The position numbers were made by a program, and so were the translations under genes. From Ideonella alba (GTDB lineage Bacteria; Pseudomonadota; Gammaproteobacteria; Burkholderiales; Burkholderiaceae_C): a stretch of 64,000 nt of DNA. Below, piece by piece: positions 45,108-54,875 of this stretch. The stretch is from assembly GCF_018069875.1 (NCBI RefSeq), contig NZ_JAGQDF010000003.1, forward strand, positions 372,001-436,000, given 5' to 3'. The notes beneath the pieces were generated by a model. It was not told the origin of the DNA, ran no database searches, and saw only the letters and a list, made by a program, of their open reading frames with translations. Position 1 is the first letter of the stretch; each line of letters starts with the position of its first letter.

Positions 45108-45284
45108 TCAGCGCTTGAGCCGCCGCACCATCAGCCCCACCGCCAGCACGCCCGCGGCCAGGCCGGCCAGCAGGGTGTCCAGGTCCGAGGTGTCGGGGAG
45201 GGCTCCATCGGCTGCCATGCTGCTGTGCATCATGACCAGACCCGTCAGCAGCACCGGCAGCTGACCCCATGGGAAGCGCTTCAT
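45108..45284 (-). CDS. 58-residue secreted peptide with C-terminal sorting-like tail
   Basis: From the ATG at 45284, preceded by a GAAAGGACC ribosome-binding site, the peptide has a signal sequence (FPWGQLPVLLTGLVMMHSSM, then AA). A mature stretch of about 12 residues (DGALPDTSDLDT) is followed by a hydrophobic segment (LLAGLAAGVLAVGLM) and the basic end VRRLKR. This three-part tail is the layout of PEP-CTERM and similar sorting signals, but the PEP motif is replaced by LPDTSD. No exosortase is in the window. It may be a minimal sorted peptide or a small membrane anchor. A TTG/ATG extension to 45299 is less likely. Confidence 0.5.
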   Translation of the reverse strand: MKRFPWGQLPVLLTGLVMMHSSMAADGALPDTSDLDTLLAGLAAGVLAVGLMVRRLKR

Positions 45285-45385
45285 TGCAGGTCCTTTCAAT
45301 GCGAGGGTTGTTGCAATGCAGCATAAAGATGGAGGCGGGCGTCCGTCGCCCCCTAAGCCTAGGGGTTTCTACCAACTTTCTCACG

Positions 45386-46804
45386 CTAGCGGGGGATCAG
45401 GACCTCGGTGCCGGGGTAGCGCTGGCGCAGCAGGCCGGCGAGCATGGCCTTGGCCGTGGCGTCGCCGTGCACCAGTCGCAGCTGGCGCGGCGGCCGGGGC
45501 AGGCCGGCCACCCAGGCCAGCAGACCCGCCTGGTCGGCGTGGGCCGAGTAGCCGCCCAGCAGGTGCACATGGGCACGGATGGGCACGGTCTGGCCGTCCA
45601 GGTCGACGCTGGCGCTGGGGTCGGGCGCGCGGCCGGCCTGTTCCTGCAGGCGCCGCCCCGGCGTGCCCACCGCCTGGTAGCCGCACAGCAGCACGTCGTG
45701 CCGGGCGTCGGGCAGCAGCGCCTTCAGGTAGTTCACGATGCGCCCGCCCGCGCACATGCCGCTGGCCGCGATGACGATGGCCGGCTCGCCGCTGCGCGCC
45801 AGGTGGTTCACCACCCGCAGGTGCTGCTCGTGCGGCCCCACCGTCTGCAGCTGCGAGAAATCCAGCGGGTGCCGCCCCGCCGCCAGCTGGGCCCGCGCTT
45901 CGTCGTCCCAGTAGGCCTTCAGGCGGGCGTAGCCGCGGGTGAAATCGGCCGCCAGCGGGGAGTCGACCACCACGGTCAGATCGCCCCAGGCCAGGCCGGG
46001 CGCCGCCGGCTGCTGGCGCTGGGTGTGGACGATGTCTTCCAGCTCGTAGAGCAGCTCCTGCGTGCGGCCGATGCTGAAGGCCGGGATCAGCACCGTGCCG
46101 TGGTTGGCCAGCGCGCGTTCGATGACGGCCTGCAGGCGCAGCCGGCGCTGGCGCCGGTCGTCGTGCAGGCGGTTGCCGTAGGTGCTCTCCAGCACCAGCA
46201 CGTCGGCCCCGCCGCGCGGCAGCGCGGGGTCGGGCAGCAGCGGGGTGTCGGTGGCGCCCAGGTCGCCCGAGAAGACGATGCGCTGCGGCGTGCTGCCCGC
46301 CTCGCGCAGGTCCAGCTCGACGAAGGCCGAGCCCAGGATGTGACCGGCCGGCTGCAGCCGCAGCATCAGCTGGCCGCGCTCGTCGTCCCACAGCGTGTGC
46401 CACTGGCCGTAGTGCAGCGGCACCAGGCGCTGGCGCAGCCGCGCCAGCAGCGGCGCCACCAGGTGGCGCTCGGCCGCGAAGCCGATCTCCATGGCGTCTT
46501 CCAGCACCAGCGGCAGCAGCTCGGCCGAGGCCTGGCTGCACAGGATGGGTCCGTCAAAGCCCGCCGCCACCAACTGCGGCACGCGCCCGACGTGGTCGAT
46601 GTGGACATGCGTGATCACCAGCGCCTGCACGCCCTGCAGCGCCAAGCCCACGTCCAGCCGGCCCGCGCCGGCACCGCCATCGGACGAGGTTTCCGCGCCC
46701 TGAAACAGCCCGCAGTCCACCAGCACCGAGCGGCCGCACGCCGCCTGCAGCTGATGACACGAGCCGGTGACGCCGCGCGTGGCGCCGTGGTGAAAGATCT
46801 GCAT
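45386..46804 (-). CDS. Beta-CASP metallo-beta-lactamase-fold RNase-like protein
   Basis: The 472-residue protein starts MQIFHHGATRGVTGSCHQLQ. It has the zinc-site motifs THVHIDHVGRVP (HxHxDH, about residue 55), GHILGSAFVEL and FSGDLGATDTPLL. The beta-CASP region carries VLESTYGNRLHDD, VVIAASGMCAGGRIVNYLKA and the final HLLGGYSAHADQAGLLAW. Relatives are RNA endo/exonucleases of the CPSF73-like bacterial group (YSH1-type). The ATG at 46804 aligns with family starts; the longer frame to 46909 does not. It is a single gene divergent from the Uma2 gene, with a 138-base gap. Confidence 0.9.
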   Translation of the reverse strand: MQIFHHGATRGVTGSCHQLQAACGRSVLVDCGLFQGAETSSDGGAGAGRLDVGLALQGVQALVITHVHIDHVGRVPQLVAAGFDGPILCSQASAELLPLVLEDAMEIGFAAERHLVAPLLARLRQRLVPLHYGQWHTLWDDERGQLMLRLQPAGHILGSAFVELDLREAGSTPQRIVFSGDLGATDTPLLPDPALPRGGADVLVLESTYGNRLHDDRRQRRLRLQAVIERALANHGTVLIPAFSIGRTQELLYELEDIVHTQRQQPAAPGLAWGDLTVVVDSPLAADFTRGYARLKAYWDDEARAQLAAGRHPLDFSQLQTVGPHEQHLRVVNHLARSGEPAIVIAASGMCAGGRIVNYLKALLPDARHDVLLCGYQAVGTPGRRLQEQAGRAPDPSASVDLDGQTVPIRAHVHLLGGYSAHADQAGLLAWVAGLPRPPRQLRLVHGDATAKAMLAGLLRQRYPGTEVLIPR

Positions 46805-46942
46805 GCCGCCCTGCTGCCAGTGATGAGTGCAAGCCAGTCTGGCGCAGGCCGCGGGGCGGGGCGATCCCCCTGAAGAGGGAGTGAAGAGAGGCACCGCTTC
46901 GCTGAGCATGGCGGCCTATCATTCACGGCCAGCGACCTGCCC

Positions 46943-47503
46943 ATGGGACACGCCTTGCAACGCGACCGCCTCGAGATCGACGCCTACCTCGCCTGGGACC
47001 ACACCCAGACCGAGCGCAGCCAGCTGGTGGACGGCGAGATCTTCGCCATGACCGGCGCCGAAGACCGACATGTCACGGTGGCCGGCAATGTCTACATCGC
47101 CCTGCGCGAACACCTGCGCGACAGCCCCTGCCGCGTCTACATGAGTGACATGAAGCTGCGCGTCGATGCCGCGCGGAGCGTCTTCTACCCCGACGTGATG
47201 GTCACCTGCGACCCGCGCGACCACGACAGCCGCCTGCTCAAGCAGCACCCCTGTCTGGTGGTGGAAGTGCTGTCGCCCAGCACCGCCGCCTTCGACCGCG
47301 GCGACAAGTTCGCCCATTACCGCCAGCTGCCCAGCCTGGCCGAGTACCTGCTGATCGACCTGGACACCCGCCGCTGCGACCTCTACCGCAAAGGCGCTGA
47401 CGGCCTGTGGGTGCTGCACCCCACCGAGCCCGGCCAGGCGCTGTCGCTGGCCAGCGTGGACCTGAGCCTCAGCGCCCAGCGGCTGTTCGAGCAGGTGGAC
47501 TGA
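46943..47503 (+). CDS. Uma2-family (DUF820) PD-(D/E)XK nuclease-like protein
   Basis: The 186-residue protein has the DUF820/Uma2 layout. The opening is YLAWDHTQTERSQLVDGEIF-AMTGA. A catalytic-type region follows: VYMSDMKLRVDAARSVFYPD, VTCDPRD, CLVVEVLSPSTAAFDRGDKF and YLLIDLDTRRCDLYRK. The PD … E-V-x pattern is a restriction-endonuclease-like core. Biological role is unknown; many copies occur in cyanobacteria and scattered proteobacteria, often as mobile or accessory genes. It is a single gene, 38 bases from the convergent 700-residue gene. Confidence 0.88.
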   Translation: MGHALQRDRLEIDAYLAWDHTQTERSQLVDGEIFAMTGAEDRHVTVAGNVYIALREHLRDSPCRVYMSDMKLRVDAARSVFYPDVMVTCDPRDHDSRLLKQHPCLVVEVLSPSTAAFDRGDKFAHYRQLPSLAEYLLIDLDTRRCDLYRKGADGLWVLHPTEPGQALSLASVDLSLSAQRLFEQVD

Positions 47504-47541
47504 CCCGTCAGGGCCCGCCCACCCCCGTCATTCCGCCCCGG

Positions 47542-49644
47542 TCAATCCGCACCCACCAGATCCTCTGTCTGCGGCACCCCCACCAGCCTCATCAGGGCCC
47601 GCCGATGGCGTGCGCGCAAGCCGCGGTGCGTGCTGCTTGACGCGGCGGGGCCGGTGCTGACCACCTGCAGGCCCATCGGGCCGTGCCAGACCTCGCGGCC
47701 CAGGCTGCCCAGCTGGCGCTCGATGCGTTCGCGTATCACGGCCCAGCCGTCGGGGTATCCAAGCGTGACCGGGGGCAGGCCGCGGGCCAGGTCGGTGCGC
47801 AGCATGTAGCCGTCCTGGCCGGCGGCCAGGCCGGAGCGGCGCTCCAGCACGGTGATGTGGCCGCCCTCGGTGATCGCCAGTTGCAGCGCCATGCTGACTG
47901 CCGCCTGCGGGTGCTGCGCCAGGTGCAGCTGGCGCGCCCGCAGGGCCTGCGGGTGCCACACGAAGCCTGGGGTGGCCCAGATCATCCACGGGGTGGTGAC
48001 CGAGTCGATGGCCTCGTCGGTGCGGCCGGACACCTCCAGGTCGGGGTCCACGCGCACTTCCTGGACAGCCCGGCTGCCCGGCGGCAGGTCGGCGTCGGTC
48101 AGCGGTCGGTCGGTCACCACCAGGATCTGCAGGTCGGGCGCGTCCTGCATCAGCAGGCTGCGCAGCGTCAGGCGTGCGTCGTCCTCGGCGCCGGGCTGGG
48201 TATCGCCCATGCCGGGCCACAGCATCACGGCGGTCACCGGCATCGGCAGCGGCCAGGGCTGGGCGGCGGGCCAGGACGTGGCGGCGGCCGCGTCCAGCAG
48301 GGCCTGCGGCGAGAACGCGGTGCCCGTGGCCAGTGGGGTCAGGCCCAGGGTCTGCCACCAGTCGTTCAGCGTCTGCCAGGCGCGGGTGGTTTGCTGCTGG
48401 TGGATGGCCAGCGTGATCTGGCTGACCGCCAGCCAGGCCCGGTCGCTGGCCGACCCCGACGCGGCCAGGCTGTCGCGCCAGTCGGCCAGCAGCGCCTCGG
48501 CCTGCGACTCGCGGCCCGACAGGCACAGGGCGGCCACGGCGTCGTGGCCTTCCACGCCCGGCGCCAGTTCCGGGGCGCCATAGCGTTCGCACCAGTCAAA
48601 CCAGCGCTGCAGGCCGCCCGGCTGGCGCAGGCACTCGCGCAGCGCGCGCGCCGACCACCACGAGCGCAGCTCCTCCAGCGGCGCCCGGGCTTCCAGCCAA
48701 TCCAGCAGGTGCGCGCCGTCCACATCGTTGTCCAGCAGCCAGCTCAGCTCGATCTGCGCCGTGGTGCGCAGCGCCGCCTGGCGGGGCCAGTGCCGCGCCA
48801 GCGCCTGCTCCATGGTCTCCAGCCAGGGCTGGCGCAGCACCTGGGTCTGCTCGGCCTGCAGCGCCAGTCGCGCCAGCGCCTGGCGCTGGACGGCCTTGGG
48901 CCAGGCGTTCAGCACCGAGTCCGGCCAGTTCAGCCACGCCGACCACAGGCCATTGCCCGCGCGCCAGTGCGCCACCCGCTCGGCCTGTTCCAGCCAGTCG
49001 GCCCAGGCCCCGGCGGGCACCCGCGCGCGCCAGGCCGCGATGACACCCGCATGGCCGCCCTGCACCCAGTGCTCCAGGCGGCTGAAGGCGCCCGGGTCAG
49101 GAGTGAAGTTGCTGTGCGCATCGCCGGCCGTCAGCCAGCGGCTGTCCAGGTGACGCATCCAGGTGGCCACAAAGGCCTCGTCGCCTTCGCCGGCCCACAG
49201 GGCCAGCACCTGAGGCCACCAGTTGCCGGTGTTGTCGGCCTGGTCCACCCGCGCCATCAGCGCACGGGCGCCGGTGGGGCGGCGCAGCGCCACGCCGCGC
49301 TGCACCTGTTCCTTGCGCCAGGCTGGCTTGCCGGGGGTGTCTTCGGACACGCGCTGCCACAGCGGGGCGAGTTCACGGTCCCATGGCGTGGTCCAGAGCC
49401 ATTCCACCAGCGCCTGGCGCAGGGCCGGCTGCTGCGCCGCCTGGTCCCAGCCGCTTTGCCAGCGCTGCAGCACGGCCGGCAGATCGGCTCGCGCCGCGGC
49501 CAGCTCGCAACCCAGCATCCACCAGCGGGTGGGCGGCGTCACTTGCATGGGACGGGTCAGGTACAGCGCCTCGGCGGCGTCCACGCCCTGGTCGCGCCAT
49601 GTTTGCCGCACCCTGTCGATGCCCACCACCTGTTGATCTGCCAT
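47542..49644 (-). CDS. Large protein with helical repeats and a degenerate GT2-like C-terminus
   Basis: The 700-residue protein begins [20 protein letters not shown]. Residues 1–440 are almost all helical and tryptophan-rich ([38 protein letters not shown]-like segments) and look like TPR or similar alpha repeats. Residues about 480–660 resemble a GT-A fold: [53 protein letters not shown], and a final basic segment. The D-x-D metal site cannot be found where expected, so it may be an inactive relative or a very divergent glycosyltransferase. The ATG at 49644 is chosen over the longer frame to 49776. It is divergent from ugd at the edge of the exopolysaccharide locus. Confidence 0.7.
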   Translation of the reverse strand: MADQQVVGIDRVRQTWRDQGVDAAEALYLTRPMQVTPPTRWWMLGCELAAARADLPAVLQRWQSGWDQAAQQPALRQALVEWLWTTPWDRELAPLWQRVSEDTPGKPAWRKEQVQRGVALRRPTGARALMARVDQADNTGNWWPQVLALWAGEGDEAFVATWMRHLDSRWLTAGDAHSNFTPDPGAFSRLEHWVQGGHAGVIAAWRARVPAGAWADWLEQAERVAHWRAGNGLWSAWLNWPDSVLNAWPKAVQRQALARLALQAEQTQVLRQPWLETMEQALARHWPRQAALRTTAQIELSWLLDNDVDGAHLLDWLEARAPLEELRSWWSARALRECLRQPGGLQRWFDWCERYGAPELAPGVEGHDAVAALCLSGRESQAEALLADWRDSLAASGSASDRAWLAVSQITLAIHQQQTTRAWQTLNDWWQTLGLTPLATGTAFSPQALLDAAAATSWPAAQPWPLPMPVTAVMLWPGMGDTQPGAEDDARLTLRSLLMQDAPDLQILVVTDRPLTDADLPPGSRAVQEVRVDPDLEVSGRTDEAIDSVTTPWMIWATPGFVWHPQALRARQLHLAQHPQAAVSMALQLAITEGGHITVLERRSGLAAGQDGYMLRTDLARGLPPVTLGYPDGWAVIRERIERQLGSLGREVWHGPMGLQVVSTGPAASSSTHRGLRARHRRALMRLVGVPQTEDLVGAD

Positions 49645-49895
49645 TGCGTCCCAGCCTTGCTTGCGAAAACCGGCGCGGATTTTCGCTGTGCGATGGCGAA
49701 CACAGGCATCAGGTCCGGCCCGCGGGCGTGACGGATGTCCGGCGACTGCCCACCAACTGTGGCGCGGGCCGCGCACACCCTGCCCCGGAAGTGCTGGCCC
49801 TCATCACTTTGTGTGATCGACAATCCGCAGCCATTGCAGTAACGCGCTGCCCCATTGGCCGAACCGGATCGACCGGCCCAACCCCCACACTGCGC
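49645..49895. other. Divergent promoter region between the 700-residue gene and ugd
   Basis: The 251 bases contain a 15-base dyad ATCAC-N5-GTGAT at 49803–49817, about 80 bases before the ugd ATG. This could be an operator, but it does not match a complete CRP site. No sigma70 promoter could be placed with confidence. Confidence 0.4.
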
Positions 49896-51065
49896 ATGAC
49901 CCACATCGCCATCGCCGGCACCGGCTACGTCGGCCTGTCCAACGCCATCCTGCTGGCCCAGCACAACACCGTGGTGGCGCTGGACATCGACCCCGCCAAG
50001 GTGGCCCTGCTCAACCAGCGCCGCAGCCCAATTGCCGATGCCGAGATCGAGCACTACCTGGCCCACCAGCCGCTGGACCTGCAGTTCACGCTGGACAAGC
50101 AGCAGGCCTACGCCAACGCCGATTACGTGGTGATTGCCACCCCCACCGACTACGACCCCGACACCAACTACTTCAACACCCGCAGCGTGGAGGCCGTGGT
50201 CAAGGACGTGATGGCCATCAACCCGAACGCGGTGATGGTGATCAAAAGCACCGTGCCCGTGGGCTACACCGCCAAGCTGGCGCAGGAGCTGGGCACGCCC
50301 AACCTGATCTTCTCGCCCGAGTTCCTGCGCGAGGGCAAGGCCCTGTACGACAACCTGCACCCCTCACGCATCGTGGTGGGCGAGCGCAGCGACCGCGCCC
50401 AGCGCTTTGCCGGCCTGCTGCAGCAAGGCGCCATCAAGGCGGACATCCCCGTGCTGCTGACCCACAGCACCGAGGCCGAGGCCATCAAGCTCTTCGCCAA
50501 CACCTACCTGGCCATGCGCGTGGCCTACTTCAACGAGCTGGACACCTACGCCGCCAGCCACGGCCTGGACACCCGCCAGATCATCGACGGCGTGTGCCTG
50601 GACCCGCGCATTGGCAGCCACTACAACAACCCCAGCTTCGGCTACGGCGGCTACTGCCTGCCAAAGGACACCAAGCAGCTGCTGGCCAACTACCGCGATG
50701 TGCCGCAGAACCTGATCCACGCCATCGTCGAGTCCAACACCACCCGCAAGGACTTCGTGGCCTTTGACATCCTGGCGCGCCAGCCCAAGGTGGTGGGCAT
50801 CTACCGCCTGATCATGAAGGCTGGTTCTGACAACTTCCGCGCCAGCAGCATCCAGGGCATCATGAAGCGGCTGAAGGCCAAGGGCGTGGAAGTCATCGTC
50901 TACGAGCCCGCACTGGCCGACAACAGCTTCTTCAATTCCCACGTGGAACGCGACCTGGCCGCCTTCAAGGCCCAGGCCGACCTGATCGTGGCCAACCGCA
51001 GCGTGCCTGAGCTGGACGACGTGCAGGCCAAGGTCTACACCCGTGACCTGTTCGGCGGCGACTGA
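49896..51065 (+). CDS. ugd: UDP-glucose 6-dehydrogenase
   Basis: The 389-residue enzyme is the short E. coli-like type. It begins [20 protein letters not shown], an NAD-binding GxGxxG. The central domain has [36 protein letters not shown] and [20 protein letters not shown]. The catalytic cysteine is in [16 protein letters not shown] (about residue 250). It oxidises UDP-glucose to UDP-glucuronate. The frame is open much further upstream, but the ATG at 49896 is the family start. It is the first plus-strand gene of the exopolysaccharide locus. Confidence 0.96.
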   Translation: MTHIAIAGTGYVGLSNAILLAQHNTVVALDIDPAKVALLNQRRSPIADAEIEHYLAHQPLDLQFTLDKQQAYANADYVVIATPTDYDPDTNYFNTRSVEAVVKDVMAINPNAVMVIKSTVPVGYTAKLAQELGTPNLIFSPEFLREGKALYDNLHPSRIVVGERSDRAQRFAGLLQQGAIKADIPVLLTHSTEAEAIKLFANTYLAMRVAYFNELDTYAASHGLDTRQIIDGVCLDPRIGSHYNNPSFGYGGYCLPKDTKQLLANYRDVPQNLIHAIVESNTTRKDFVAFDILARQPKVVGIYRLIMKAGSDNFRASSIQGIMKRLKAKGVEVIVYEPALADNSFFNSHVERDLAAFKAQADLIVANRSVPELDDVQAKVYTRDLFGGD

Positions 51066-51090
51066 CGCCGCCAGCCGCCTGGGTGCACGC

Positions 51091-51107
51091 TGATGTGCAC
51101 TACATCA
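51091..51107. promoter_or_regulatory. TGATGT-N5-ACATCA palindrome after ugd
   Basis: A perfect six-base dyad lies 25 bases past the ugd stop and upstream of the small secreted peptide gene. GCACGC and GCGTGC sit outside it as a second, slightly off-centre pair. Its left half, TGATGTGCACT, recurs at 51432–51442 upstream of the wzc-like gene. No T run follows, so it is more likely an operator than a terminator. Confidence 0.45.
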
Positions 51108-51236
51108 CACGCGTGCGCCGACCCGTGCGGCGGCCTCATCCTTTCGTGCGATGCGGGCGTGGCCTGACAATTGCTGACGTCTGTCAGCGGTGCACAGGTT
51201 CGTCCCTGCACCGCGCAGCACAGAGGGAAGCACAAC

Positions 51237-51362
51237 ATGAGAAACGTCAAACTGGCCCTGGTGGCCGTTCTGGCACTGGGCCTGTTGAGCCTGGTGCGTG
51301 TTCAGGCCGAACCGGCCGCACCCCTTCAGGGCGCTGCCCCCGCCGTGAGGTCGGCCACCTGA
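51237..51362 (+). CDS. 41-residue secreted or membrane peptide
   Basis: A strong GAGGGAAG ribosome-binding site precedes the ATG at 51237. The peptide has a signal-like start (MRNVKLALVAVLALGLLSLV, RVQA) and only about 17 residues after it (EPAAPLQGAAPAVRSAT). It matches no known family. The good translation signal and its place at the head of the wzc–fcl stretch argue that it is real, but it could be the remnant of a longer gene. Confidence 0.45.
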   Translation: MRNVKLALVAVLALGLLSLVRVQAEPAAPLQGAAPAVRSAT

Positions 51363-51642
51363 GCTCCCGCAATCCCTGACTGTCATGCCACGGCGGGTGG
51401 CGCGCATGCGATGATTCAGGGTTTACGAGCGTGATGTGCACTTCCGTGGTGCGTAGTCGTTGCGCCGTCCGTGGCCCGGCATCGTGCTGCGGCCTGCTCC
51501 TCAGCACCCATTGGGCTGATGGGCGCAGGCGCGGCGTGGTGCTGGCCTGGTTGACCCGTTCAGCCCTGGCCCTGCGCGCCGTGCCGCAGGTTCTGGGCGC
51601 CGCTGCCTGAAGTACCAGGGTGGCGGAGCCGAAGTTGCCCCC
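51363..51642. other. Leader region of the wzc-like gene
   Basis: These 280 bases hold no convincing gene. The 11-base sequence TGATGTGCACT at 51432–51442 repeats the left half of the palindrome at 51091. The remainder is G/C-rich with several short inverted repeats (for example GCCCATTGGG-like at 51507–51516) and probably forms a structured mRNA leader. Confidence 0.4.
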
Positions 51643-53901
51643 ATGACCCTGCCCAGCCTTCCGCCCACCCCTGCCCGCACCGCCGTGGCCGACCCGGCCG
51701 CCTTCCAGCCCATCAGTTTCCAGCTCAGCGACGAGCACAAGCTGGAACTGCTGGAGCACTGGCGCAGCATCAAGAAGCGCAAGTGGCCCATCTTGGGTCT
51801 GGCCGCAGCGGCTGCCGTTGTGGCCGCAGCGGTGTCGCTGGCCATGACGCCCATCTACCAGGCGACGGCCATGGTGCAGATCGAGGCCAGCCCCGGCAAG
51901 CTGGTGTCCATCCAGGACATCTACAGCGCCAGTGCCCAGGTCAAAGAGCACTACCAGACCCAGGTGGAAATTCTCAAGTCGCGCGAGGTGGCCGAGCGCA
52001 CCGTGCGCGCCCTGAAACTGTGGGACCACCCCGAATACGACCCGCGCCACCATGGCAACGGCGTGCTGGACAGCATCAAGGACGCCCTGGGCATGGGTAC
52101 GGACGCTGGCAAGGACGAAGCCGCCCTGGCCGCCACGGCCACCAAGCGGCTGATGGACAACGTCAGTATCGAGCCGGTCCGCCTGAGTCAACTGGTCAAG
52201 GTGAACGTGGAGAGCGCTGACCCGGCGCTGGCCGCGCGCCTGGCCAACGCCCTGGCAGAGAACTACATCCTCAATGACCGCGAGGCTCGTTTCAAGGTCA
52301 GCCAGCAGGCCAGCGGCTTTCTGCAAGACCGGTTGGGTGATCTGCGCGCCGCGCTGAGCAAGAGCGAACAGGCCCTGCAGGACTACCGCCAAAGCAAGGG
52401 CATCGTCAGCCTGGACGGCTCGGCCCAGACCCTGGCGGGCCAGCAGGTGGGCGGCACCAACGCCCAGTTGGTGGAGGCCCGCGCCCGCCGGCTGCAGCTG
52501 GAATCGGCCTACCAACAGGTGCAGGCCTCCCCCAAGGGTGATTTCTCCGGCGTGCCCTGGGTGGCACGTGAAGCCGGCGTGGCCCTGGCCCAAGGCAGGG
52601 TGAATGAAGTGCTGCAACGCCAGGCCCAGCTGTCTGAAACCCAGGGCGCCAAGAGCCCCCTGCTGCTGCAGGTGCAGGCCGAGCTGGAATCAGCCAAGGC
52701 CACGCTGCGCAGCCAGCAGGCCGCGGCTGTAGACGCCCTTACCCGCGAATACCAGGCCGCCCGCGCCACAGAGCAAAGCCTGGAGCGCGCCCTGGGCGCC
52801 GCCCGCAGTGGCGTGGCCGAGGTCAACAAAGAGGAATTCCAGCTGGCCGTGCTGGAGCGCGAGGTGCAATCCAACCGCGAGCTCTACAACATGTTTGTCA
52901 GCCGAGCCAAGGAAACCGACATCGCCGGTGAAGTGCAAGCCGCCATCGCCCGGGTGGTGGACACGGCGGTAGCCCCCACCAAGCCCGTGCGGCCCAAGAA
53001 GCTGCAACTGGTGGCCGTGGCCCTGGTGTTGTCGCTGCTGCTGGCATCGCTGGTGTCGGTATTGCTGGACAAGCTGGACAACACGCTGAAGGGTGGCGAT
53101 GACGCCGAACTGCGCCTGCGCCTGCCCATGCTCACCGTGCTGCCCAGCCTGCAGGCGCACGACCACACAGCCATGGCGCAGCTGTTCATCCATGAGCCCA
53201 ACTCGGCGCATGCCGAGGCCATCCGCACCGCCCGCACCGGCGTGCTGCTCAGCAACATCGACCAGCCCCACAAGAGCCTGCTGGTGACCAGCACCATCCC
53301 GGGTGAGGGCAAGACCACTGTCTCCATCAACCTGGCGCTGGCCCACGCCCAAACGCGCCGCACCCTGCTGATTGACGCCGACATGCGCCGCCCCCAGGTG
53401 GCACGCCGCCTGGACCTGGCGCCGGGCCTGAAGGGCCTGTCCAACCTGGTGGCTGGCGACGCCACCTTGCAGGAATGCCTGCACACCGTGGCCGACACCA
53501 CCCTGCTGGTCATGCCCGTGGGCGACCTGCCGCCCAACCCGCTGGAGCTGCTGCTGTCTGAGCGCTTCAAGGCCGTGCTGGCCCAACTGACCGAGCAGTT
53601 CGAGATTGTGGTGATCGACTCACCACCGGTGGAGCTGGTGTCTGAAGCGCTGGTGCTGGCCCCGCTGGCGACCAGCACCATCCTGGTGGCCAAGGCCATG
53701 AGCACGCCCACACCCATGGTGCGCAAGAGCATCACCCGCCTGCAACGCGCCGGCGCCAAGATGCTGGGCGTGGTGCTCAACCAGCTGGACATGAGCAAGG
53801 CCGGCAGCTACCACAGCCAGTACCACGCCGACTATGGCTACAACTACGCCGGTGCCGGCTATGCCGCCAAGGATGGTGCGGTGGATTCGGACCGGTCCTG
53901 A
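51643..53901 (+). CDS. wzc: Wzc-like polysaccharide co-polymerase / BY-type tyrosine kinase
   Basis: The 752-residue protein has two membrane helices ([20 protein letters not shown] near residue 50; [20 protein letters not shown] near 460) around a periplasmic Wzz domain with coiled coils. A cytosolic kinase follows, with Walker [21 protein letters not shown] (about residues 548–567), A' [11 protein letters not shown] and [12 protein letters not shown]. The C-terminus is a tyrosine cluster ([20 protein letters not shown]) for autophosphorylation. It controls polymer length and export in Wzx/Wzy-dependent pathways together with an outer-membrane Wza and a phosphatase Wzb, neither of which is in the window. 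It is followed 23 bases later by fcl. Confidence 0.94.
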   Translation: MTLPSLPPTPARTAVADPAAFQPISFQLSDEHKLELLEHWRSIKKRKWPILGLAAAAAVVAAAVSLAMTPIYQATAMVQIEASPGKLVSIQDIYSASAQVKEHYQTQVEILKSREVAERTVRALKLWDHPEYDPRHHGNGVLDSIKDALGMGTDAGKDEAALAATATKRLMDNVSIEPVRLSQLVKVNVESADPALAARLANALAENYILNDREARFKVSQQASGFLQDRLGDLRAALSKSEQALQDYRQSKGIVSLDGSAQTLAGQQVGGTNAQLVEARARRLQLESAYQQVQASPKGDFSGVPWVAREAGVALAQGRVNEVLQRQAQLSETQGAKSPLLLQVQAELESAKATLRSQQAAAVDALTREYQAARATEQSLERALGAARSGVAEVNKEEFQLAVLEREVQSNRELYNMFVSRAKETDIAGEVQAAIARVVDTAVAPTKPVRPKKLQLVAVALVLSLLLASLVSVLLDKLDNTLKGGDDAELRLRLPMLTVLPSLQAHDHTAMAQLFIHEPNSAHAEAIRTARTGVLLSNIDQPHKSLLVTSTIPGEGKTTVSINLALAHAQTRRTLLIDADMRRPQVARRLDLAPGLKGLSNLVAGDATLQECLHTVADTTLLVMPVGDLPPNPLELLLSERFKAVLAQLTEQFEIVVIDSPPVELVSEALVLAPLATSTILVAKAMSTPTPMVRKSITRLQRAGAKMLGVVLNQLDMSKAGSYHSQYHADYGYNYAGAGYAAKDGAVDSDRS

Positions 53902-53924
53902 GTTCTCATTTTTCTTGCCACGCA

Positions 53925-54875
53925 ATGACTGCTACGTTCACAACTGAAAAGGCCGCCCCCATTCTGGTGGCCGGCGCCCGCGGTATGGTGGGCAGCGCCC
54001 TGGTGCGCCGCCTGCAAGCGGGCGGTTACACCCACATCCTGGCGCCGGCACGTGCGGAGCTGGACCTGATGGACACGGCCGCCGTGCATGCCTACCTGGC
54101 TCAGCACCAGCCCGCGTACATCTTCATCGCCGCGGCCAAGGTGGGCGGCATCCATGCCAACAACACCTACCGCGCCGAGTTCCTTTACAACAACCTGCTC
54201 ATCCAGAACAACCTGATCCACGGCGCGCACCTGGCCGGCGTGCAGCGGCTGATGTTCCTGGGCAGCAGCTGCATCTACCCCAAGCTGGCACCCCAGCCGC
54301 TGAAGGAAGACTACCTGTTGACCGGGCCGCTGGAGCCCACCAACGAGCCCTACGCGATCGCCAAGATCGCCGGCATCAAGATGTGCGAGGCCTACAACGC
54401 CCAGTACGGCCGCCAGTACATCAGCGTGATGCCCACCAACCTTTACGGCCCCAACGACAACTACGACCTAGCCAACAGCCATGTATTGCCCGCGCTCATC
54501 CGCAAGGCGCACGAGGCGAAGCTGCGAGGCGACAAGCAGTTAATGGTATGGGGTAGTGGCAAGCCAATGCGAGAGTTTCTGTATGTTGACGATTTGGCCG
54601 ATGCGTGCGTCCATCTGATGGAGATTGGTTACGATGGCCCCCTTGTTAACATTGGTACTGGCACCGACATCACTATTCGTGAACTCGCGCAGATCGTGAT
54701 GGAAGTCGTGGGTTTCAATGGCGCAATTGTATTCGACGCCAGCAAACCCGATGGCACACCGCGCAAGCTTATGGACGTTAGCCGGCTCGCAGCGCTCAAT
54801 TGGAAGGCGCACACTACCCTAAAGGAGGGTATCGGTCGAGCCTATGCATCCGCCGCCTTTGGTGATCAGAAATAG
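53925..54875 (+). CDS. fcl: GDP-L-fucose synthase
   Basis: The 316-residue short-chain dehydrogenase has the NADP site [20 protein letters not shown], the LGSSCIYPK segment, catalytic YAIAK ([20 protein letters not shown]) and [20 protein letters not shown]. It converts GDP-4-keto-6-deoxymannose to GDP-L-fucose. Composition changes abruptly near 54,470–54,545. Upstream codons are strongly G/C-ending as in the chromosome; downstream codons are mixed and A/T-rich (TTAATGGTATGGGGTAGTGG). The gene therefore looks like a hybrid formed by homologous recombination, yet its frame is intact. Confidence 0.95.
   Translation: MTATFTTEKAAPILVAGARGMVGSALVRRLQAGGYTHILAPARAELDLMDTAAVHAYLAQHQPAYIFIAAAKVGGIHANNTYRAEFLYNNLLIQNNLIHGAHLAGVQRLMFLGSSCIYPKLAPQPLKEDYLLTGPLEPTNEPYAIAKIAGIKMCEAYNAQYGRQYISVMPTNLYGPNDNYDLANSHVLPALIRKAHEAKLRGDKQLMVWGSGKPMREFLYVDDLADACVHLMEIGYDGPLVNIGTGTDITIRELAQIVMEVVGFNGAIVFDASKPDGTPRKLMDVSRLAALNWKAHTTLKEGIGRAYASAAFGDQK

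Noticed and set aside
49803-49817. ATCAC-N5-GTGAT dyad as a CRP site upstream of ugd
   Set aside because: The half-sites and spacing do not match TGTGA-N6-TCACA, so only an unassigned dyad is noted.
51065-51116. Terminator after ugd
   Set aside because: The palindrome is strong, but there is no T run on either strand, so it is listed as a possible operator.
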